The notes under the pieces are model-generated. The model had not been told where the DNA came from and did no database searches. It saw only the letters and a list, made by a program, of their open reading frames with translations. The translations under genes were made by a program, and so were the position numbers. From positions 51,172,232-51,236,231 of the forward strand of contig OW387136.1 in assembly GCA_936440205.1 (NCBI GenBank): a stretch of 64,000 nucleotides of DNA, read 5' to 3'. Positions 10,151 through 21,535 of this stretch are shown here, piece after piece. Position 1 is the first letter of the stretch; each line of letters begins with the position of its first letter. Origin of the DNA: Lepidonotus clava. Taxonomy: Eukaryota; Annelida; Polychaeta; Phyllodocida; Polynoidae.

Positions 10151-11690
10151 TCATTGCCTACCGAGTCGGTAAGGAATGGCACAAGGTCCTAACAGGCTCA
10201 TCAAAAACACAGCTGGTAATTGGTATGGAAAGGCCCTTTTCAAGGTCATTAAACATGCAGGCATAAAAATCAACTGCCATGAAAATCAAGGGAATTAGTC
10301 TAAGGCTTAAACAGATTGTTCCTGTATTTTGCTGATGTGGAAGCTAGACGGCAGCCTTTTTTCATTTCCTTTTATGTGAAGCAAATTCTTTTGAAAGGTT
10401 GTTTACTTCTGAAACCTAATTTACCTTCTAGAACTTTCAAAACCCATTTTAATCAATAAATTTGTAAAGGATCTGTGTAAGCTACTAGGATTTTCTCTGG
10501 CTCTTAGGACAATTACATCATATCTAATATATGCCTAAAATAATTTTTTCAGATTCTTGATGTTTCTTTAAATGTAACTAGAATAATTCAGACCATTTAT
10601 TGCCCCCAAACTACCCCAACAAGCCCCCATCTTTGAGACATAAATGTTTGATATTGCTAAAGGCCACTAACTCACTACCCACTACACGGTTGCCGTCCAA
10701 GGAGAGAGGACCTTTTCGTTTTCCACTAACTCACTACCCTGAGGCACCCAACGTCCCAGTAGAGAGTCGCTGATTCTGACTATTGTCTGCGAAATGATGT
10801 TCATCTGTCCTTGAGAGGTAACGTAAGTCACCGAACGAGCAGAGAGACTGCACGGATATATATTTTGTAAAGATAAGGCAAAATTCACTCTGTTTGTCTG
10901 ACATTCTCTCTCCTGATGTTACACCAACATCAACCCAACATCTTCGTTTAAGCCGACCTTGAAACAGTGAAAGGTCATAGCGCCCTCGTCCATCCGCGAC
11001 AAGCCGATCAGATTGGCGAAAAGCGCCATCGCAGTGAGTCTTTAGATGAGTCCCCCTAGGGCTGCAGGATGGCCTTATGTCTGGCCTATAGCTCATCCCT
11101 GTCTCTGTACAGAGTCACTTTCATGGGGGTTTATTCTGGGGAGTCCCTTTGAACAAATCGACAGCTGTCATACTTTACGAACCATCTCCTCCGACTCGCA
11201 TGCAACCCTTCAACAGTCACAATAAAAACTGTCAACCCAACCCAAGATTGCGGGGTGTTTCGCCAAAGCGGAGACAGCAATTATCGACTAGGTTTCTCAG
11301 TGTTTTTTCCTAGTGTTTCCCTGAAGTCAACGGATTGTTCATGGGATTGTTGGGTTCAAATTCAGAAGATCACAAAGTCTGCATATTACTAATTGATTTT
11401 GACAACTTTTAACTTGTTTTCATTTAATATTTTTAAGAAAGTTATTTCAAGAAGTCACAAACGTTCCATGTTGTTGGAGAGGAAATATAATGCCCATTGT
11501 AATGATATGTAAAATATTGAAACAATTTATGTTATGTATTTTGTCATTTGTAATTTTAAATGATTGCAATTGAATGGGCTTAGCAGTAGTTAGCGCTGAA
11601 TTTCTCCTGATACTATCACTTCTATTTCACAAAGATACCTAAAGTTGATGCTTAGCAGTAATCTTTGAACAAAAACCAATAAGGAAATAC
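10151..11690. other. Unique sequence; AT-rich with a more GC-balanced part at 10690-11100
   Basis: 10690-11100 has mixed CpG-containing sequence and a 120-codon minus-strand frame with no known domain. No repeat copy or RNA recognised in the rest. Confidence 0.4.
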
Positions 11691-11696
11691 ATGTAC

Positions 11697-11881
11697 TGGG
11701 GGGATCCAGGGGGGTCCAGGGGGTCCTGACCCCCCCCCCCCCCCGCACACACACCTTTTGGTAGACCCCTCAACTAGATAAAGGGAGAAATGCCACGTTT
11801 ATTTGCGTGAATGCACGCGGTTTCAATACCTAGCCCCTATGCTGACACCTCCCCACTCTTTGGAAATCCTGTATCCCCCCT
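11697..11881. mobile_element. MITE, family M7 (copy 1)
   Basis: Left end GGGGGGATCCAGGGGGGTCC and right end AAATCCTGTATCCCCCC are an imperfect inverted pair. Shared with copies at 37427, 44807 and 61264. Internal TTTGGTAGACCCCT and CGCACGCATAC-type words match the 44.8-kb copy. A run of C lies at 11729-11746. Confidence 0.65.
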
Positions 11882-12110
11882 GATGTAGACTCAGGGATGA
11901 TCCTGGCTTAACCCCTAATCTACTTCTTTTTGATGGCATGATCCTTTGGAATCAAACGGATACGGTAAAATTAAAAACGTCTTGGGATGTTTTATGACTG
12001 CAGCAGGTGGCTGCAATCTGTTCCTATGCTTAGTCCCTTGGTGTAAGTGAGTGAGTAGTATAGACAAAGTGCCATTGTAGGCAGGAGCCTTTATAAAACT
12101 CCCTGAGGGT
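11882..12110. other. Unique sequence
   Basis: Nothing recognised. Confidence 0.5.
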
Positions 12111-12119
12111 CCGTGCAGT

Positions 12120-12260
12120 GTATTCAGTTTGCACGATTTCTCTCCGCCTCTGGGAATCGAACCCCGCCCGCCCGCACAACACGAATGTTACTGTCTACTG
12201 TTGTTTTGCCTTTACTCTCAATTGGCAAGCACGGGTTGATATACCAGCATTGTTCTGTAA
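12120..12260 (-). repeat. tRNA-like fragment or SINE head (reverse orientation)
   Basis: The complement of 12150-12163 reads GGGGTTCGATTCCC, an almost ideal Pol III B-box with part of a T-stem. I could not find a matching acceptor stem or convincing A-box upstream, so this is more likely a SINE or tRNA remnant than a working tRNA gene. Confidence 0.35.
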
Positions 12261-12297
12261 TTCTATCAATTTTGTGTTTGGCCAGTTATACCAAGAT

Positions 12298-12345
12298 CGG
12301 CCATCTCGGGAGGTCGGGGGACCTCCCCTGGAAGATCAGCCATGG
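12298..12345. repeat. Short hairpin
   Basis: GGCCATCTCGGGAGGTC pairs imperfectly with GACCTCCCCTGGAAGATCAGCC across a GGGG loop. Confidence 0.5.
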
Positions 12346-13665
12346 AATAAAAACTCTTACAAAAAATGATATGTCGGTACAAGATGTAAGGCATTCAGAT
12401 TTCACATATAAATTCTTGGATGTAGTCGAAGTGTATTTGCCGTGTGAAATAAAGGTTGGTAACAGCCTGGCAGTGGTACGGATATACCTCCCCTTTCTCA
12501 TTCCTTAAAAGTGTCATTTAGATTTAAAGGTGACGCAATCTGACGAAATCTCAGTCTTTAACGGTCACCTATCTAACCTCACCCCATTGTGTCAATTCAG
12601 CCAACATGCTCTACGCAATTCCCTACACTGCCTTATACATTCCAGTCTACAGAGAGGGGAAATAAGCAGCACAGTTCCATATAATAGAGTAAACCCTTGC
12701 CCACTCCCAAACATGCAAGAGCTATGCCCTGGGCCCATGTCCTACCATACTGACACTCCCCGCGAGGGGCCTCGCTGACCGACCGCTGACCAACCGCAGA
12801 CCGTCCACTGACCATCCACTGACAGCGACAAGTTGCCTGCTCCGTCCCTAGGGAGCAGGTCCTCTCTACTGAGGCCTGCCCTGCTGATCTAACATGGGAC
12901 TTTTTTATGTGCATACAGGCCACCCGTAGAATAGGGAAATATCCGCATACGAGAAGTGGCCGCTGGCGAGGGAAGCGAACAATCAGCCTGCCTCCCCTCA
13001 GTGCTGACCGCTATATGAAGGCCTTCACTCCCTGTCCCTGCGGCTAGCCCAGAAAGGTTTCTATATTCAGATATCAGTTGACAAAGGGTGTATTACTGTA
13101 TTTGCAGTTTTAAAAAGCGACAAATATATTCCTCTTTTTCTTAGTATTATAAAAACTAGGATCTAAACATAAATAGAATCAGAGTTGCGCTTCATAGGAA
13201 AAGAAGCTTATCAGGAGTCTTGCAAAATCTAAAGTTCTTTACTAACATATCAAGTGAGATATCCATTTTCAAGGAATAAAAAGTTGAAAACGGTTATTAA
13301 TTCATAATTCCCCAAATTAAAGTTTACTATAACTTTATTTGATATCATTGGACAGAATAGTATGTTACCTTTTATAAATATATTTTAGTACATCATTATA
13401 ATTAATATAACAAAAGACTAAAACACTGTGTCTCATTGTCCGTTTCTAGCAGCTTTTTGAAAAATCACATAATGATATATGCTTTACAAGTATATTCCAT
13501 ATGATCATATAAATACTTCATATCTCATCCAAGAAGCACGTCCCTCTTGAGACATTGAAATCGAGTAGTCCGCCTTCAATACATCTAGAACTCCCCTCTT
13601 AAAACGCATTACAACCAGATTGCCAACCCAATTTGATTAAAACTCCTACGACTTACAGTCTTGTT
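12346..13665. other. Unique sequence, mixed then AT-rich
   Basis: 12630-13050 is GC-richer with CTGACC/GACCGACC words in a row (12776-12830). 13070-13660 is AT-rich. No exon, repeat copy or RNA recognised. Confidence 0.4.
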
Positions 13666-13669
13666 GTCG

Positions 13670-13830
13670 TGATAAAACCCATGTATCAGAAGGCAAATTG
13701 GGTTTTGAGACGTGTCTCCGCGGCTAATTGGTATGGGGGTTTGTGGTCGTCGAGCCGATTTCACCCGCTCATCGCGTATTAATAGAAAACAGCCCGCGTC
13801 TCTCTGTCGTCACTCCTTGAGACAGTTCTG
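13670..13830. promoter_or_regulatory. Candidate regulatory element (homeodomain and Runx-like words)
   Basis: A compact CpG-containing block in AT-rich flanks. It holds GGCTAATTGG, TTTGTGGTCG (contains a Runx-like TGTGGT core) and TATTAATAG within about 80 bp. Not repeated in the window. Motif evidence only. Confidence 0.2.
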
Positions 13831-13929
13831 ACAGTTTCAATACTGGTTGAGGCCCTGGGAGAAATACTGACCCCTACTCCAAACCCACTCCGACTTCCCC
13901 CCTAAATCACCCTACACACACCCTCCAGC

Positions 13930-14050
13930 CCTGGGTGCCCATTTGTGACAGAAAAGTTCAGGGTTTCCTGAACCTCTTCGGATTTCTGGGTTAAAATACA
14001 CCCCTAAAATCGACAGAAGTAACTCTTAAATTTGACAGGGCAAAATTGGG
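13930..14050. repeat. Degenerate iterated element of the TTAAATTYGACAG type (locus 1)
   Basis: GTGACAG, ATCGACAG and TTAAATTTGACAGGG words occur at intervals. The same vocabulary forms clearer repeats at 37706-37870 and 29815-30020. Confidence 0.35.
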
Positions 14051-14079
14051 ATCCCTATCTACACCTACTTTACTGCAAC

Positions 14080-14340
14080 CTAGAAGAAAATCTTTATTCT
14101 TTAAAATGATATGTGTCACATATGGAGTGGTGGAGCTTTTGGTGACTCAGTGTAAGGAAATGAGTCGAGTCAGAAGACGCGGGTCGGCTGACAGACCCAT
14201 TACGAGGCAATCGTCGCCTTAGCGTCTCTTGGCATCCCCTCACGGTTTGACCTTTTGACCTTGCTCTCCCATAATGCACTGCACTGAACTCATGGCGTCT
14301 CACTGGTCACGTGGTTTATGTGAGGATGCTTTTTTCCTTT
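14080..14340. promoter_or_regulatory. Candidate enhancer with DR2 nuclear-receptor site and AP-1 site
   Basis: 14248-14261 reads on the minus strand AGGTCAAAAGGTCA, two perfect AGGTCA half sites spaced by 2 bases (DR2, a known retinoic-acid-receptor/RXR arrangement). TGACTCA (AP-1 core) is at 14143-14149. CATATG and CACGTG E-box-type words are also present. The block is CpG-richer than its flanks and low-copy here. Function is inference from motifs. Confidence 0.3.
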
Positions 14341-14985
14341 TGGACACGATTCTCCCTGAACAGAATCGGTTGCAATAATTCATTATGTACCTGCATGCTA
14401 AATCAAAATGCATTATGGGCATTTCTTTTCATATTTGTATTCTTTTTATTTTTTTTATAGATAGTTTGAATATATTTTCATTGTATTGATAAACATCAGA
14501 TAGACGCATTATCCAGATAGTTTTCCCATTTTGGCTATCAACGGTGATATGCTAGCATCAGCCTTGAATTGCAAATATCAGGTGAACATAAAAGAAATCA
14601 CGATCAAGAGGATAATGTTAAATGATACAATCGACTGTGAGAGAAACCAAATCACTATCGGTAATCTGATTTCTACTATTATGATAAGGATTCATTTGGT
14701 GGCATCTATTACGTTCGCCACTTATCCACCAACTTATCCAAGTGACTTCAGAATTTTCCTCCCCCACCAAAAAATAAAAATACGGAAAGGAACATCTTGG
14801 AATACAGCACTCGTGCCAGAAGTAAGGTTGACGCAAAAAAAGAATCAGACTCTACTTTAATAAAAACTTGCTACTTTTTCAGGCGTCTGCCGAATGTTGC
14901 AGACAAAATTGTTTTTCGCAACCTTCTAAGGATTAACCTTGTAGTCAGGCGAGCAAAAATTACCTCCATGTCTAAGCGACACCCG
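14341..14985. other. AT-rich unique sequence
   Basis: A 109-codon + strand frame (14531-14860) is open together with a minus-strand frame and has no known domain. Nothing else recognised. Confidence 0.4.
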
Positions 14986-15280
14986 ATGTAGAGGGTGCGA
15001 CTGGGGGAAAGGCTCGCATGACTGTCGCTTCACATCACGTGCAGGCACGTCCCAACCTTGACTGGCAGCCAGGAGATGTCTCTCGGAAAAAACAATGGCA
15101 AGGTAAACTCTTGTCGCTCTCCTTTTTTTAGTGAAGAAGGAGATGAGGCTATCTAGGTAACAAGCCGGGGTAATAGCAAAGGTCGGTGTAGATGTCCTTC
15201 CAGGGACCGATTCCGGTACCCCGTAGACGGTCTCGCTTAGACCGGAAGAAGAAAATGAGCTACAAAGCGTAGCCTTGTTA
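14986..15280. promoter_or_regulatory. CpG-containing low-copy block, candidate regulatory DNA
   Basis: Contains a good SOX-type word AACAATGG (15091-15098) and several CpG-rich words (CATCACGTGCAGGCACG, GACCGATTCCGGTACC). The word CTTGACTGGCAGCCAGG is also found near 56890, so part of it may be an old repeat. Confidence 0.2.
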
Positions 15281-15488
15281 GTCCTTGATTGGATGTCTGA
15301 TTACTTCTATTGTTCTTTACTTAGAGGCGAATAGAAAATTAGGCTTCTTTGGGTGCTTATATTGAAGAGTGGACCTTTCGTTTAAGTTTAATTACTGTGG
15401 CATTTGTAATTAGGAACTCAATGATTACTTTGGATCTAAAAAGTTGAAAAGGCGATTCTTTTCAATAAAGTATTGATGAATTAAATCA
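15281..15488. other. AT-rich unique sequence
   Basis: Nothing recognised. Confidence 0.5.
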
Positions 15489-15493
15489 ATATG

Positions 15494-15709
15494 CAGGGAT
15501 CTCCCTAGGCCTGCGGGATGGGCCATTCCCGCATCAAGAATTTAATTCCCGCATTGAATTTACTTTGAATGGGCCATTCCCGCATTAATATTCTCAAAAA
15601 AATATGAAAAGATGTATCAAATGCCCACAGATTTCAGGAAAATGGCCCCATTTGAATCTTGCTCAAAGGGGCTTTTGATACTCGAAAAATTTTTCTAGGA
15701 ATATCCCTG
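15494..15709. mobile_element. hAT-like MITE, family H2, 5-bp target duplication
   Basis: Ends CAGGGATCTCCCTAG and CTAGGAATATCCCTG (13 of 15 inverted match). Flanked by ATATG on both sides (15489-15493 and 15710-15714). 216 bp. The left half repeats GGCCATTCCCGCAT and TTCCCGCAT several times. CAGGG...CCCTG ends are typical of hAT; a 5-bp duplication is shorter than the usual 8 bp but known for some hAT lineages. Confidence 0.75.
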
Positions 15710-15837
15710 ATATGTGCACTTAAAAGAAATTGACAAATACCTTTAAGGTTGCTGAGAGACTTGGTATACTGCGTGCGTTATTGCCCCCATGCCATTCCCC
15801 ATTTGACAGGCCCAAACTGACAGGAAGGCTTTTGGAC

Positions 15838-16169
15838 CAGTGTTTGAAATTAACTTTTTCAGACATCAGCCATCCAGACTGACATTCATGTCAAAATGTC
15901 AACCCTGATAGAAAATTTTCAGCCAAAAGTTTGTATGATGAAAACCTTACATATAAACATTACAACTAGACGTCCTCAGGAACATGTTGATAACAGATAA
16001 GATTAAGCATGGGGTCACATCAAAGTTGAAAAGAAAAAAAACAGAAAAGATTCCCCAAAACCTATCAGCCATCTGGGCTGATAACTTTATATTTTTGCCC
16101 ACAATTTTCAGCCCTGACCAGAAAATGTCAGTCTGGGGCTGACAGGCTGACGCTAATTTCGAACCCTGC
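15838..16169. mobile_element. hAT-like MITE, family H3
   Basis: Left end CAGTGTTTGAAATTAAC against right end GCTAATTTCGAACCCTGC. TGGAC is repeated at 15833-15837 and 16170-16174. The interior iterates GACATTTTCTGGTCAGGGCTGA-like words in both halves (CATCAGCCATC, CTATCAGCC, TTTTCAGCC). Its right part is included in the 963-bp segmental duplication, so the second copy at 16874-17125 lacks the left end. Confidence 0.7.
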
Positions 16170-16666
16170 TGGACTTCTCAACATTGTTTCCCATTGCAGT
16201 ATCTAAGATGTAGGATGGCCAACAATCCTGCCTAAATCAGTCTTGTCACATTTAAAAACATCATATACAGGAATATAGGCAATTTTATTTTCTAATCTGT
16301 TCAGGGATCCTATAGATTCTATAGTAAAAAGATACCCTGCTGCTTCCACGTCAAATGTAAAACAGGCTATAATGCATGTCTAAAAACTTTTTTCCTAACA
16401 CTAGAATTCCCTGTCCATCATAATTCATTAAAACCTCCTGCTGAAAATAACGAGTAGACAGCTGCTTTTTAAGAACAAAAACAACGCATATATGATCAAA
16501 TACATGGTGGGCGACAAAAAAAAACAAAAAAAAAACAGTGTAAAGCGAAATCCTTTTGCTGTAGCCAATGCTGAGAGGAGGGTGCTATCCCAGTCTGGTT
16601 CCGCATGTGGAGCGCACGCAGCTGCTGCTTATTCCATTATGCGTCTCGCAGGGTGAGCAGCTGAGG

Positions 16667-16730
16667 TGATAGGAAGCAGGGTCTGGGCGATAGGAAGCGG
16701 GGTCCGAGACGATAGAAAGCAGTGTCTGTC
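16667..16730. repeat. 21-bp minisatellite, 3 units (in duplication copy 1)
   Basis: Units of the form GATAGGAAGCAGGGTCTGGGC, in three variants that alternate in a fixed order. Confidence 0.85.
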
Positions 16731-17386
16731 GCTGCAGGTGTGCGCGGTTGACTGCCGCGGCCAATGAGGTGTCTCAAGTGTCACAACTAGCGAGATGGGC
16801 AGTGTTCACCCTCCAGAGCCTCCCCAGTTGCACCATTTCCGGTTATAATAATCAAATAAAAAGGAGACGAAAAGAAAATTTTCAGCCCAAAATTTGTATG
16901 ATGAAAACCTTACATATAAACATTACAACGAGACGTCGTCAGGAACATGTTGATAACAGATAAGATTAAACATTGGGTCACATCAAAGTTGAAAAGGAAA
17001 AAAAAGAAAAAAATCCCCAAAACCTATCAGCCATCTGGGCTGATAACTTAATATTTTTTGCCAAAAATTTTCAGCCCTGACCAGAAAATGTCAGTCTTGG
17101 GCTGGCAGGCTGATTTCGAACCCTGCTGGACTTCTCAATATTGTTTCCGATTGCAGCATCTAAGATGTAGGATGGCCTACAATCCTGCCTAAATCAGTCT
17201 TGTCACATAAAAAAAACATCACATACAGGAATATAGGCAATTTTATTTTCTAATCTGTTTAGGGATCCTATAGATTCTATAGTATAGTAAAAAGATACCC
17301 TGCTGCTTCCACATAAAACAGGCTATAATGCATGTTTAAAAACTTTTTCCTAACAATAGAATTCCTTGTCCAACATAATTCATTAA

Positions 17387-17650
17387 AGGGAGGAGCCAGT
17401 GAATATAAAGCAATGCATTAGCGTGATCCCCATTGCTCAGGGAGTATTAATACCAAATTTTATATTGATACCTATAATACTTTCTATTTTATGGAGAGTT
17501 TTCTAAATTTCAAGGACTGGTGTCTCAATGCACTTGAAGCACCTTACACAGTGCATTATCTGTGTGTGACGTCACAAGCAGAACAGTTGAAAAATTATAA
17601 AACTGAAAAAAATGCAATAAGAAAGTTATTAAATGTACTTGCTCCTCTCT
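17387..17650. mobile_element. TTAA-flanked MITE, family M3 (copy 1)
   Basis: Starts AGGGAGGAGCCAGTGA after TTAA (17383-17386) and ends GCTCCTCTCT before TCAA (17651-17654). The uninterrupted site survives in the other segmental copy at 16428-16431. It shares TGTGTGACGTCACAAGCAGA and ACAGTTGAAAAATNATAAAA with the longer copy at 32484-33045. 264 bp, shorter than that copy by an internal or terminal deletion. Confidence 0.85.
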
Positions 17651-17892
17651 TCAAGACCTCCTCCTGAGAATAAAACGTAGACAGCTGCTTTTTAAGAACA
17701 AAAACAACGCATATGATCAAATACATAGTGGGCGACAAAAAAAGGAGACAACAAAAAACAGAGTGTAAAGCAAAATCCTTTTGCTGTAGCCAATGCTGAG
17801 AGGAGGGTGCTATCGCAGTCTGGTTCTGCATGTGTAGCGCTCTCAGCTTCTGCTTATTCCATTATGCGTCTCGCGGGGTGAGCAGCCGAGGT

Positions 17893-18017
17893 GATAGAAA
17901 GCAGGGTCTGGGCGATAGGAAGCGGGGTCCGAGACGATAGAAAGCAGTGTCTGGGTGATAGGAAGCAGGGTCTGGGCGATAGGAAGCGGGGTCCGAGACG
18001 ATAGAAAGCAGTGTCTG
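17893..18017. repeat. 21-bp minisatellite, 6 units (in duplication copy 2)
   Basis: The three-unit block of copy 1 (about 63 bp) is present twice here, in the same variant order, so the higher-order block was duplicated as one piece. Confidence 0.85.
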
Positions 18018-18175
18018 TCACTGCAGGTGTGCACGGCTGACTGCCGCGGCCAACGAGGTGTCTCAAGTGTCACAACTAGTGAGATGGGCAGTGTTCACCC
18101 TCCAGAGCCTCCCCAGTTGCACCATTTCCTGTTATAGTGTCTTAATAATTTATCAAATAAAAAGGAAAAGATTGA

Positions 18176-19190
18176 AAATACAAAAATGTCTATGAAAGAC
18201 TGGGAAATATTAAGTTCTTTCTTCCGTGGATAACAGAATAAATGCCCTTCACAATATCCTTGAGTATTTGAGTAGGGATACCGTTTTCACCATTGACCAT
18301 AATTCTCTTTGTATGTATATTTAAAAGGAGTTTTCTTTATTCAGTGGTTCATGTATGTGTTGTTTGCCAGGACGGCTGTTGGAAATTGCTCCATTTTGAT
18401 CCGTTACTTGGACATGTGGAGACGTTTACTCTTTCCCAACTTACACATTTCTACATCCCCACACTTTGTACCTCTGTGGTTTTTAGTTGCAAAGAATATA
18501 CGATAGTCTTTCTTCAGTGCAATCAGTTCCCCCCAAGAACATTGATGTTGGACACTAGTTTGAGTAATAAAAGAATACCAATTTAAATCTGATGCGGTCA
18601 ATGAATTGTATGGAACTACAGAAAATGGGAAAGTGAAATTTGAGCGCTAAGAAAAGTCACCTTTATTGTGACATTTAGAGTTCTCACTTTCTGCCTCATC
18701 TTCTGATTGTTCTGCCTTAGTACACGCTCAGATAATCAGGAGAGTAGGAATTTGATTTGTGTTTATTTCTGATTTCTTGTCAGTGGTCAGAAAAGCGGCC
18801 AAATTGCTAAAAAAAAAAAAAAAAAAAAAAGAGAGAGAGAGAACCTCCCAAATGGTGACTAAAGTAAAAATCAAACCAAACATATCTTGATTTTCAAAGT
18901 ACAGTTTTCATATGGTAGTATACCTCATTTTGAAAAAATGAGTCTCACACATGGCTGTCCGAAATGCATTTTCTGTCTACCTTTATTTATAACCCTGCTC
19001 AAACCTTGTATTCAATGTTATACCCGTCTGCTTAATGCCCAGATTGTATGAGCGAAACAGATAGACAAGCAAAATCAGTAATTAGAGAAGTTGTAATGTG
19101 TAATGGGCATTTAATTCGCCCTCTCAAGTGGCTATCCTCTAGGTACCTTGAGAATGTTGCATCATGTGAAAGGTAGCTGCCCATTAAAGC
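18176..19190. other. Unique sequence with an A/GA microsatellite
   Basis: 18810-18841 is a long A-run followed by GA repeats. AGTCTCACACATGGCTGTCC starting 18941 is an exact word found again at 21287. Frames of 65-97 codons at 18293-18601 overlap on both strands and lack known domains. Confidence 0.4.
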
Positions 19191-19194
19191 CATA

Positions 19195-19500
19195 TCTACC
19201 GTGCGTCATTTCTCTTGTGTCAGGCAAGGAACGCAAGGGATCACGAGGAAACACAAGCAATTTTAAAGATAGTGGAATATGGAATTTACTTGCGTTCATA
19301 CTTGCGTTAACACAAATGTGAATGCAAGCAAATTCCTCGGTGATTTCCTATGGAGCACTTGCGTTCAGATACCAACATGAAACTCAACCTACTTCGGTTC
19401 CTAATTATAGCAAACGCAACTGACACATTTAACGTAGTGGAATATTGCCTTTAGGGGTAAAGTAAACTAAAGAAAGGCGGTGTTCCACATACTATCTCTG
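19195..19500. repeat. Probable degenerate repeat with iterated ACTTGCGTT
   Basis: CTTGCGTT occurs at about 19289, 19302 and 19350, with inverted AACGCAA at about 19229 and 19413. AGTGGAATATGG (about 19272) and AGTGGAATATTG (about 19436) may mark ends. GGCGGTGTTCCACATACT near 19476 resembles the M4 end. I cannot define boundaries. Confidence 0.3.
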
Positions 19501-20009
19501 CTTCCTGACAGTAATAGAATGAGTAACATAACTCGTACCTTGCCACCACAGTTGACAAGTCCTATATTCCACCTGCCAAATTCAGTGTGCAGTGCACTAA
19601 TGCAGAGTTCAAATTGCAAATTTTGTCTTGGAACCTGCAATGGTGTATCGGTAGCAAATCACAAGGAAAATGTCGCAAGATGGAATAAAGGCTCCAATTA
19701 TAAAGGTAAAAGTAAGTATAAGGGGATTGCCTGTGGTGAGGGAAGTGTGTAGTGGCCTACTGAAATACAATTCAGCTGAATTGTCCACTTTGTTTGTTAA
19801 CTCATTTGCTCTTTGAGATTAAACTGGGTTAAACGAACAAGCCCTATCAGGTACTTTCTGAACATCAAAAGGTTATAAATCATAAATGTTTTCTACAATA
19901 TTTCACTTGTAACCTTTTGCATCAATTTTTGAAAAGTTATGGGGAGGAGCCATAAAGATTTTTTTAAACACCTTTTCAAACAGAATTTCATTCATCTCAG
20001 AACCCTCTG

Positions 20010-20093
20010 AATGAACGCAGCATTGCCAGTCTCGAAAGAACCCTCGGGGGTTGGCCGGATGTTAAACTACCCAAACAAACAAACAAACAAACT
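20010..20093 (+). repeat. SINE, family S1, 3' fragment (copy 1)
   Basis: Carries the 3' signature AGAACCCTCGGGGGTTGGCC, then GGATGTTAAACTACC, ending in (CAAA)n. Only about 85 bp are left, which is typical of 5'-truncated retroposed copies. Confidence 0.7.
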
Positions 20094-21535
20094 TCAATTG
20101 TTTTTAATTCAAAGCAAGGATAATCCTTTCATTCTCATTCTTTTCCTGTCGTCTGCTCTACTCCTTACAATGTATAGTGTAGTTCCGGTACAAACTTTGT
20201 TTCACGGTGATAAGCTCTTCATTTAATTATTCAGGGAGTTCTTCACTATAGGGAAAAGGCTCAGGACCAAATTAGCTTAATCCAGGAAAGCAGATGTGGA
20301 CTGATCTATCCACGTAAATGTCACGCGGAGCCAACTAGCGCTGTTTTATTCACCGCTCCATCCACTCCGCTGTTGCGTACCAAAAGTCCCATGCGTGTGG
20401 AAAGTATGGTCAGCTTTTCTCAATTTGTGACTGCTGAGCATATCACACCTGTGCTCATATCAAATATAATGGATACATCTATGTATAAACTAACATTAAC
20501 TTTCCTTAAGTTTGGTTGGTTATTGGTGTTTAACACCCTATCAACATCTATGGTCATCTCATGGTGAGATCAAGGTTTGACTCTATGGAATGAACAAATC
20601 TATGAGAAGGTAGAGACCATACCCTTACACTTTTAATGAGGCAGGTGTTCTTATGTGCATTGTCCCATAGATAGGGCACCAAACACAACAGCCGGTGGTC
20701 CAGTGGCCTTTTATATTCCTGTCATTGGCACAGGGAAGCCCAGAGAGGTTTAAGCTCACCATTCCATAGTTTGTGGATTGTATGAAATCAACCTCTAAAC
20801 CCTATACATTTGCTGATGATAATTTTGCAATACCTAAAATATCACAGCAATTTTATAGCAGTGTCACTATTGTCAGGATTCTGAAATCACCTGGTACAGT
20901 GTGATCACAACGCTAGCTTTTTACACATTGGTAAAATCAACTATAATACCACAACTAAGAGTTTTGATCATCAGACAATGGCATGAGAAATAACAGTATA
21001 TAAAATAAAGGGTCAGATAGTACCTTTTTACATCTTCCCACATGAATCACAAGTCTCATTGAATTTACGAACAGCGCCTCTGGCCACACAGACAGCCTGA
21101 CCGCTCAAGAAAAGGCACAGGCAATAAAAACCCGAAAGCCACAAGTTGACACGTGGTTAACGAAAAGAAGTTCAGTATTTCTTTAAGCTCTTTGTCCAGA
21201 TTTTGATTTGAGCGCAAAAGAACAGTTTCATTAGCCATTAGGTTCATTTGGTCAGCTTCTGACCTTTGTCGTCCACTTTTTAAATTAGTCTCACACATGG
21301 CTGTCCGAACAAAAGTTGGAAGTCTCTTGATATAGATGTAATAATGCAGATTTTCCAAGCAACTGATCTATAAAGGAACAGATATTTTGGGCAACATGAA
21401 AAACCTTCATGAATAATAAAACATAAATTGAAATCTGTCTGTGATCTTAAACTGAACCATAAGTAACTTTAGTATTTTTTCTCTTTTCTTTTAGCTAATT
21501 GGTGTCTTGCTAGAAAAAGGCATCATAGACATTAT
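20094..21535. other. Unique sequence, mostly AT-rich
   Basis: 20225-20370 is slightly CpG-richer, with CTTAATCC and ACCAAATTAGC-type words, and could be regulatory. AGTCTCACACATGGCTGTCC at 21287 repeats a word from 18941. A 97-codon minus-strand frame (21065-21358) has no known domain. Confidence 0.4.

Larger units (their letters stand above)
15911..18175. repeat. Tandem segmental duplication, 963-bp period
   Basis: Copy 1 is 15911-16873; copy 2 is 16874 to about 18175. They run co-linear from GAAAATTTTCAGCC to CAAATAAAAAGGA with few mismatches. Copy 2 is longer for two visible reasons: a TTAA-flanked MITE at 17387-17650 and three extra units of a 21-bp minisatellite. The left breakpoint of the unit lies inside the H3 element, so the duplication is younger than H3. 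Confidence 0.9.

Noticed and set aside
9741-10154. 137-codon minus-strand frame in CpG-rich DNA
   Set aside because: Other frames on both strands are open in the same place, as expected from few stop codons in GC-rich DNA. No domain seen.
12120-12260. tRNA gene on the minus strand
   Set aside because: Excellent B-box but no acceptor pairing and no A-box at the right distance.
12113-12508. 131-codon + strand frame
   Set aside because: Overlaps a tRNA-like SINE remnant and a hairpin, and has no domain.
17843-18073. Frame with repeated Pro-Ile-Ala-Gln-Thr-Leu-type units
   Set aside because: Translation of the 21-bp minisatellite (a multiple of three), not a repeat protein.
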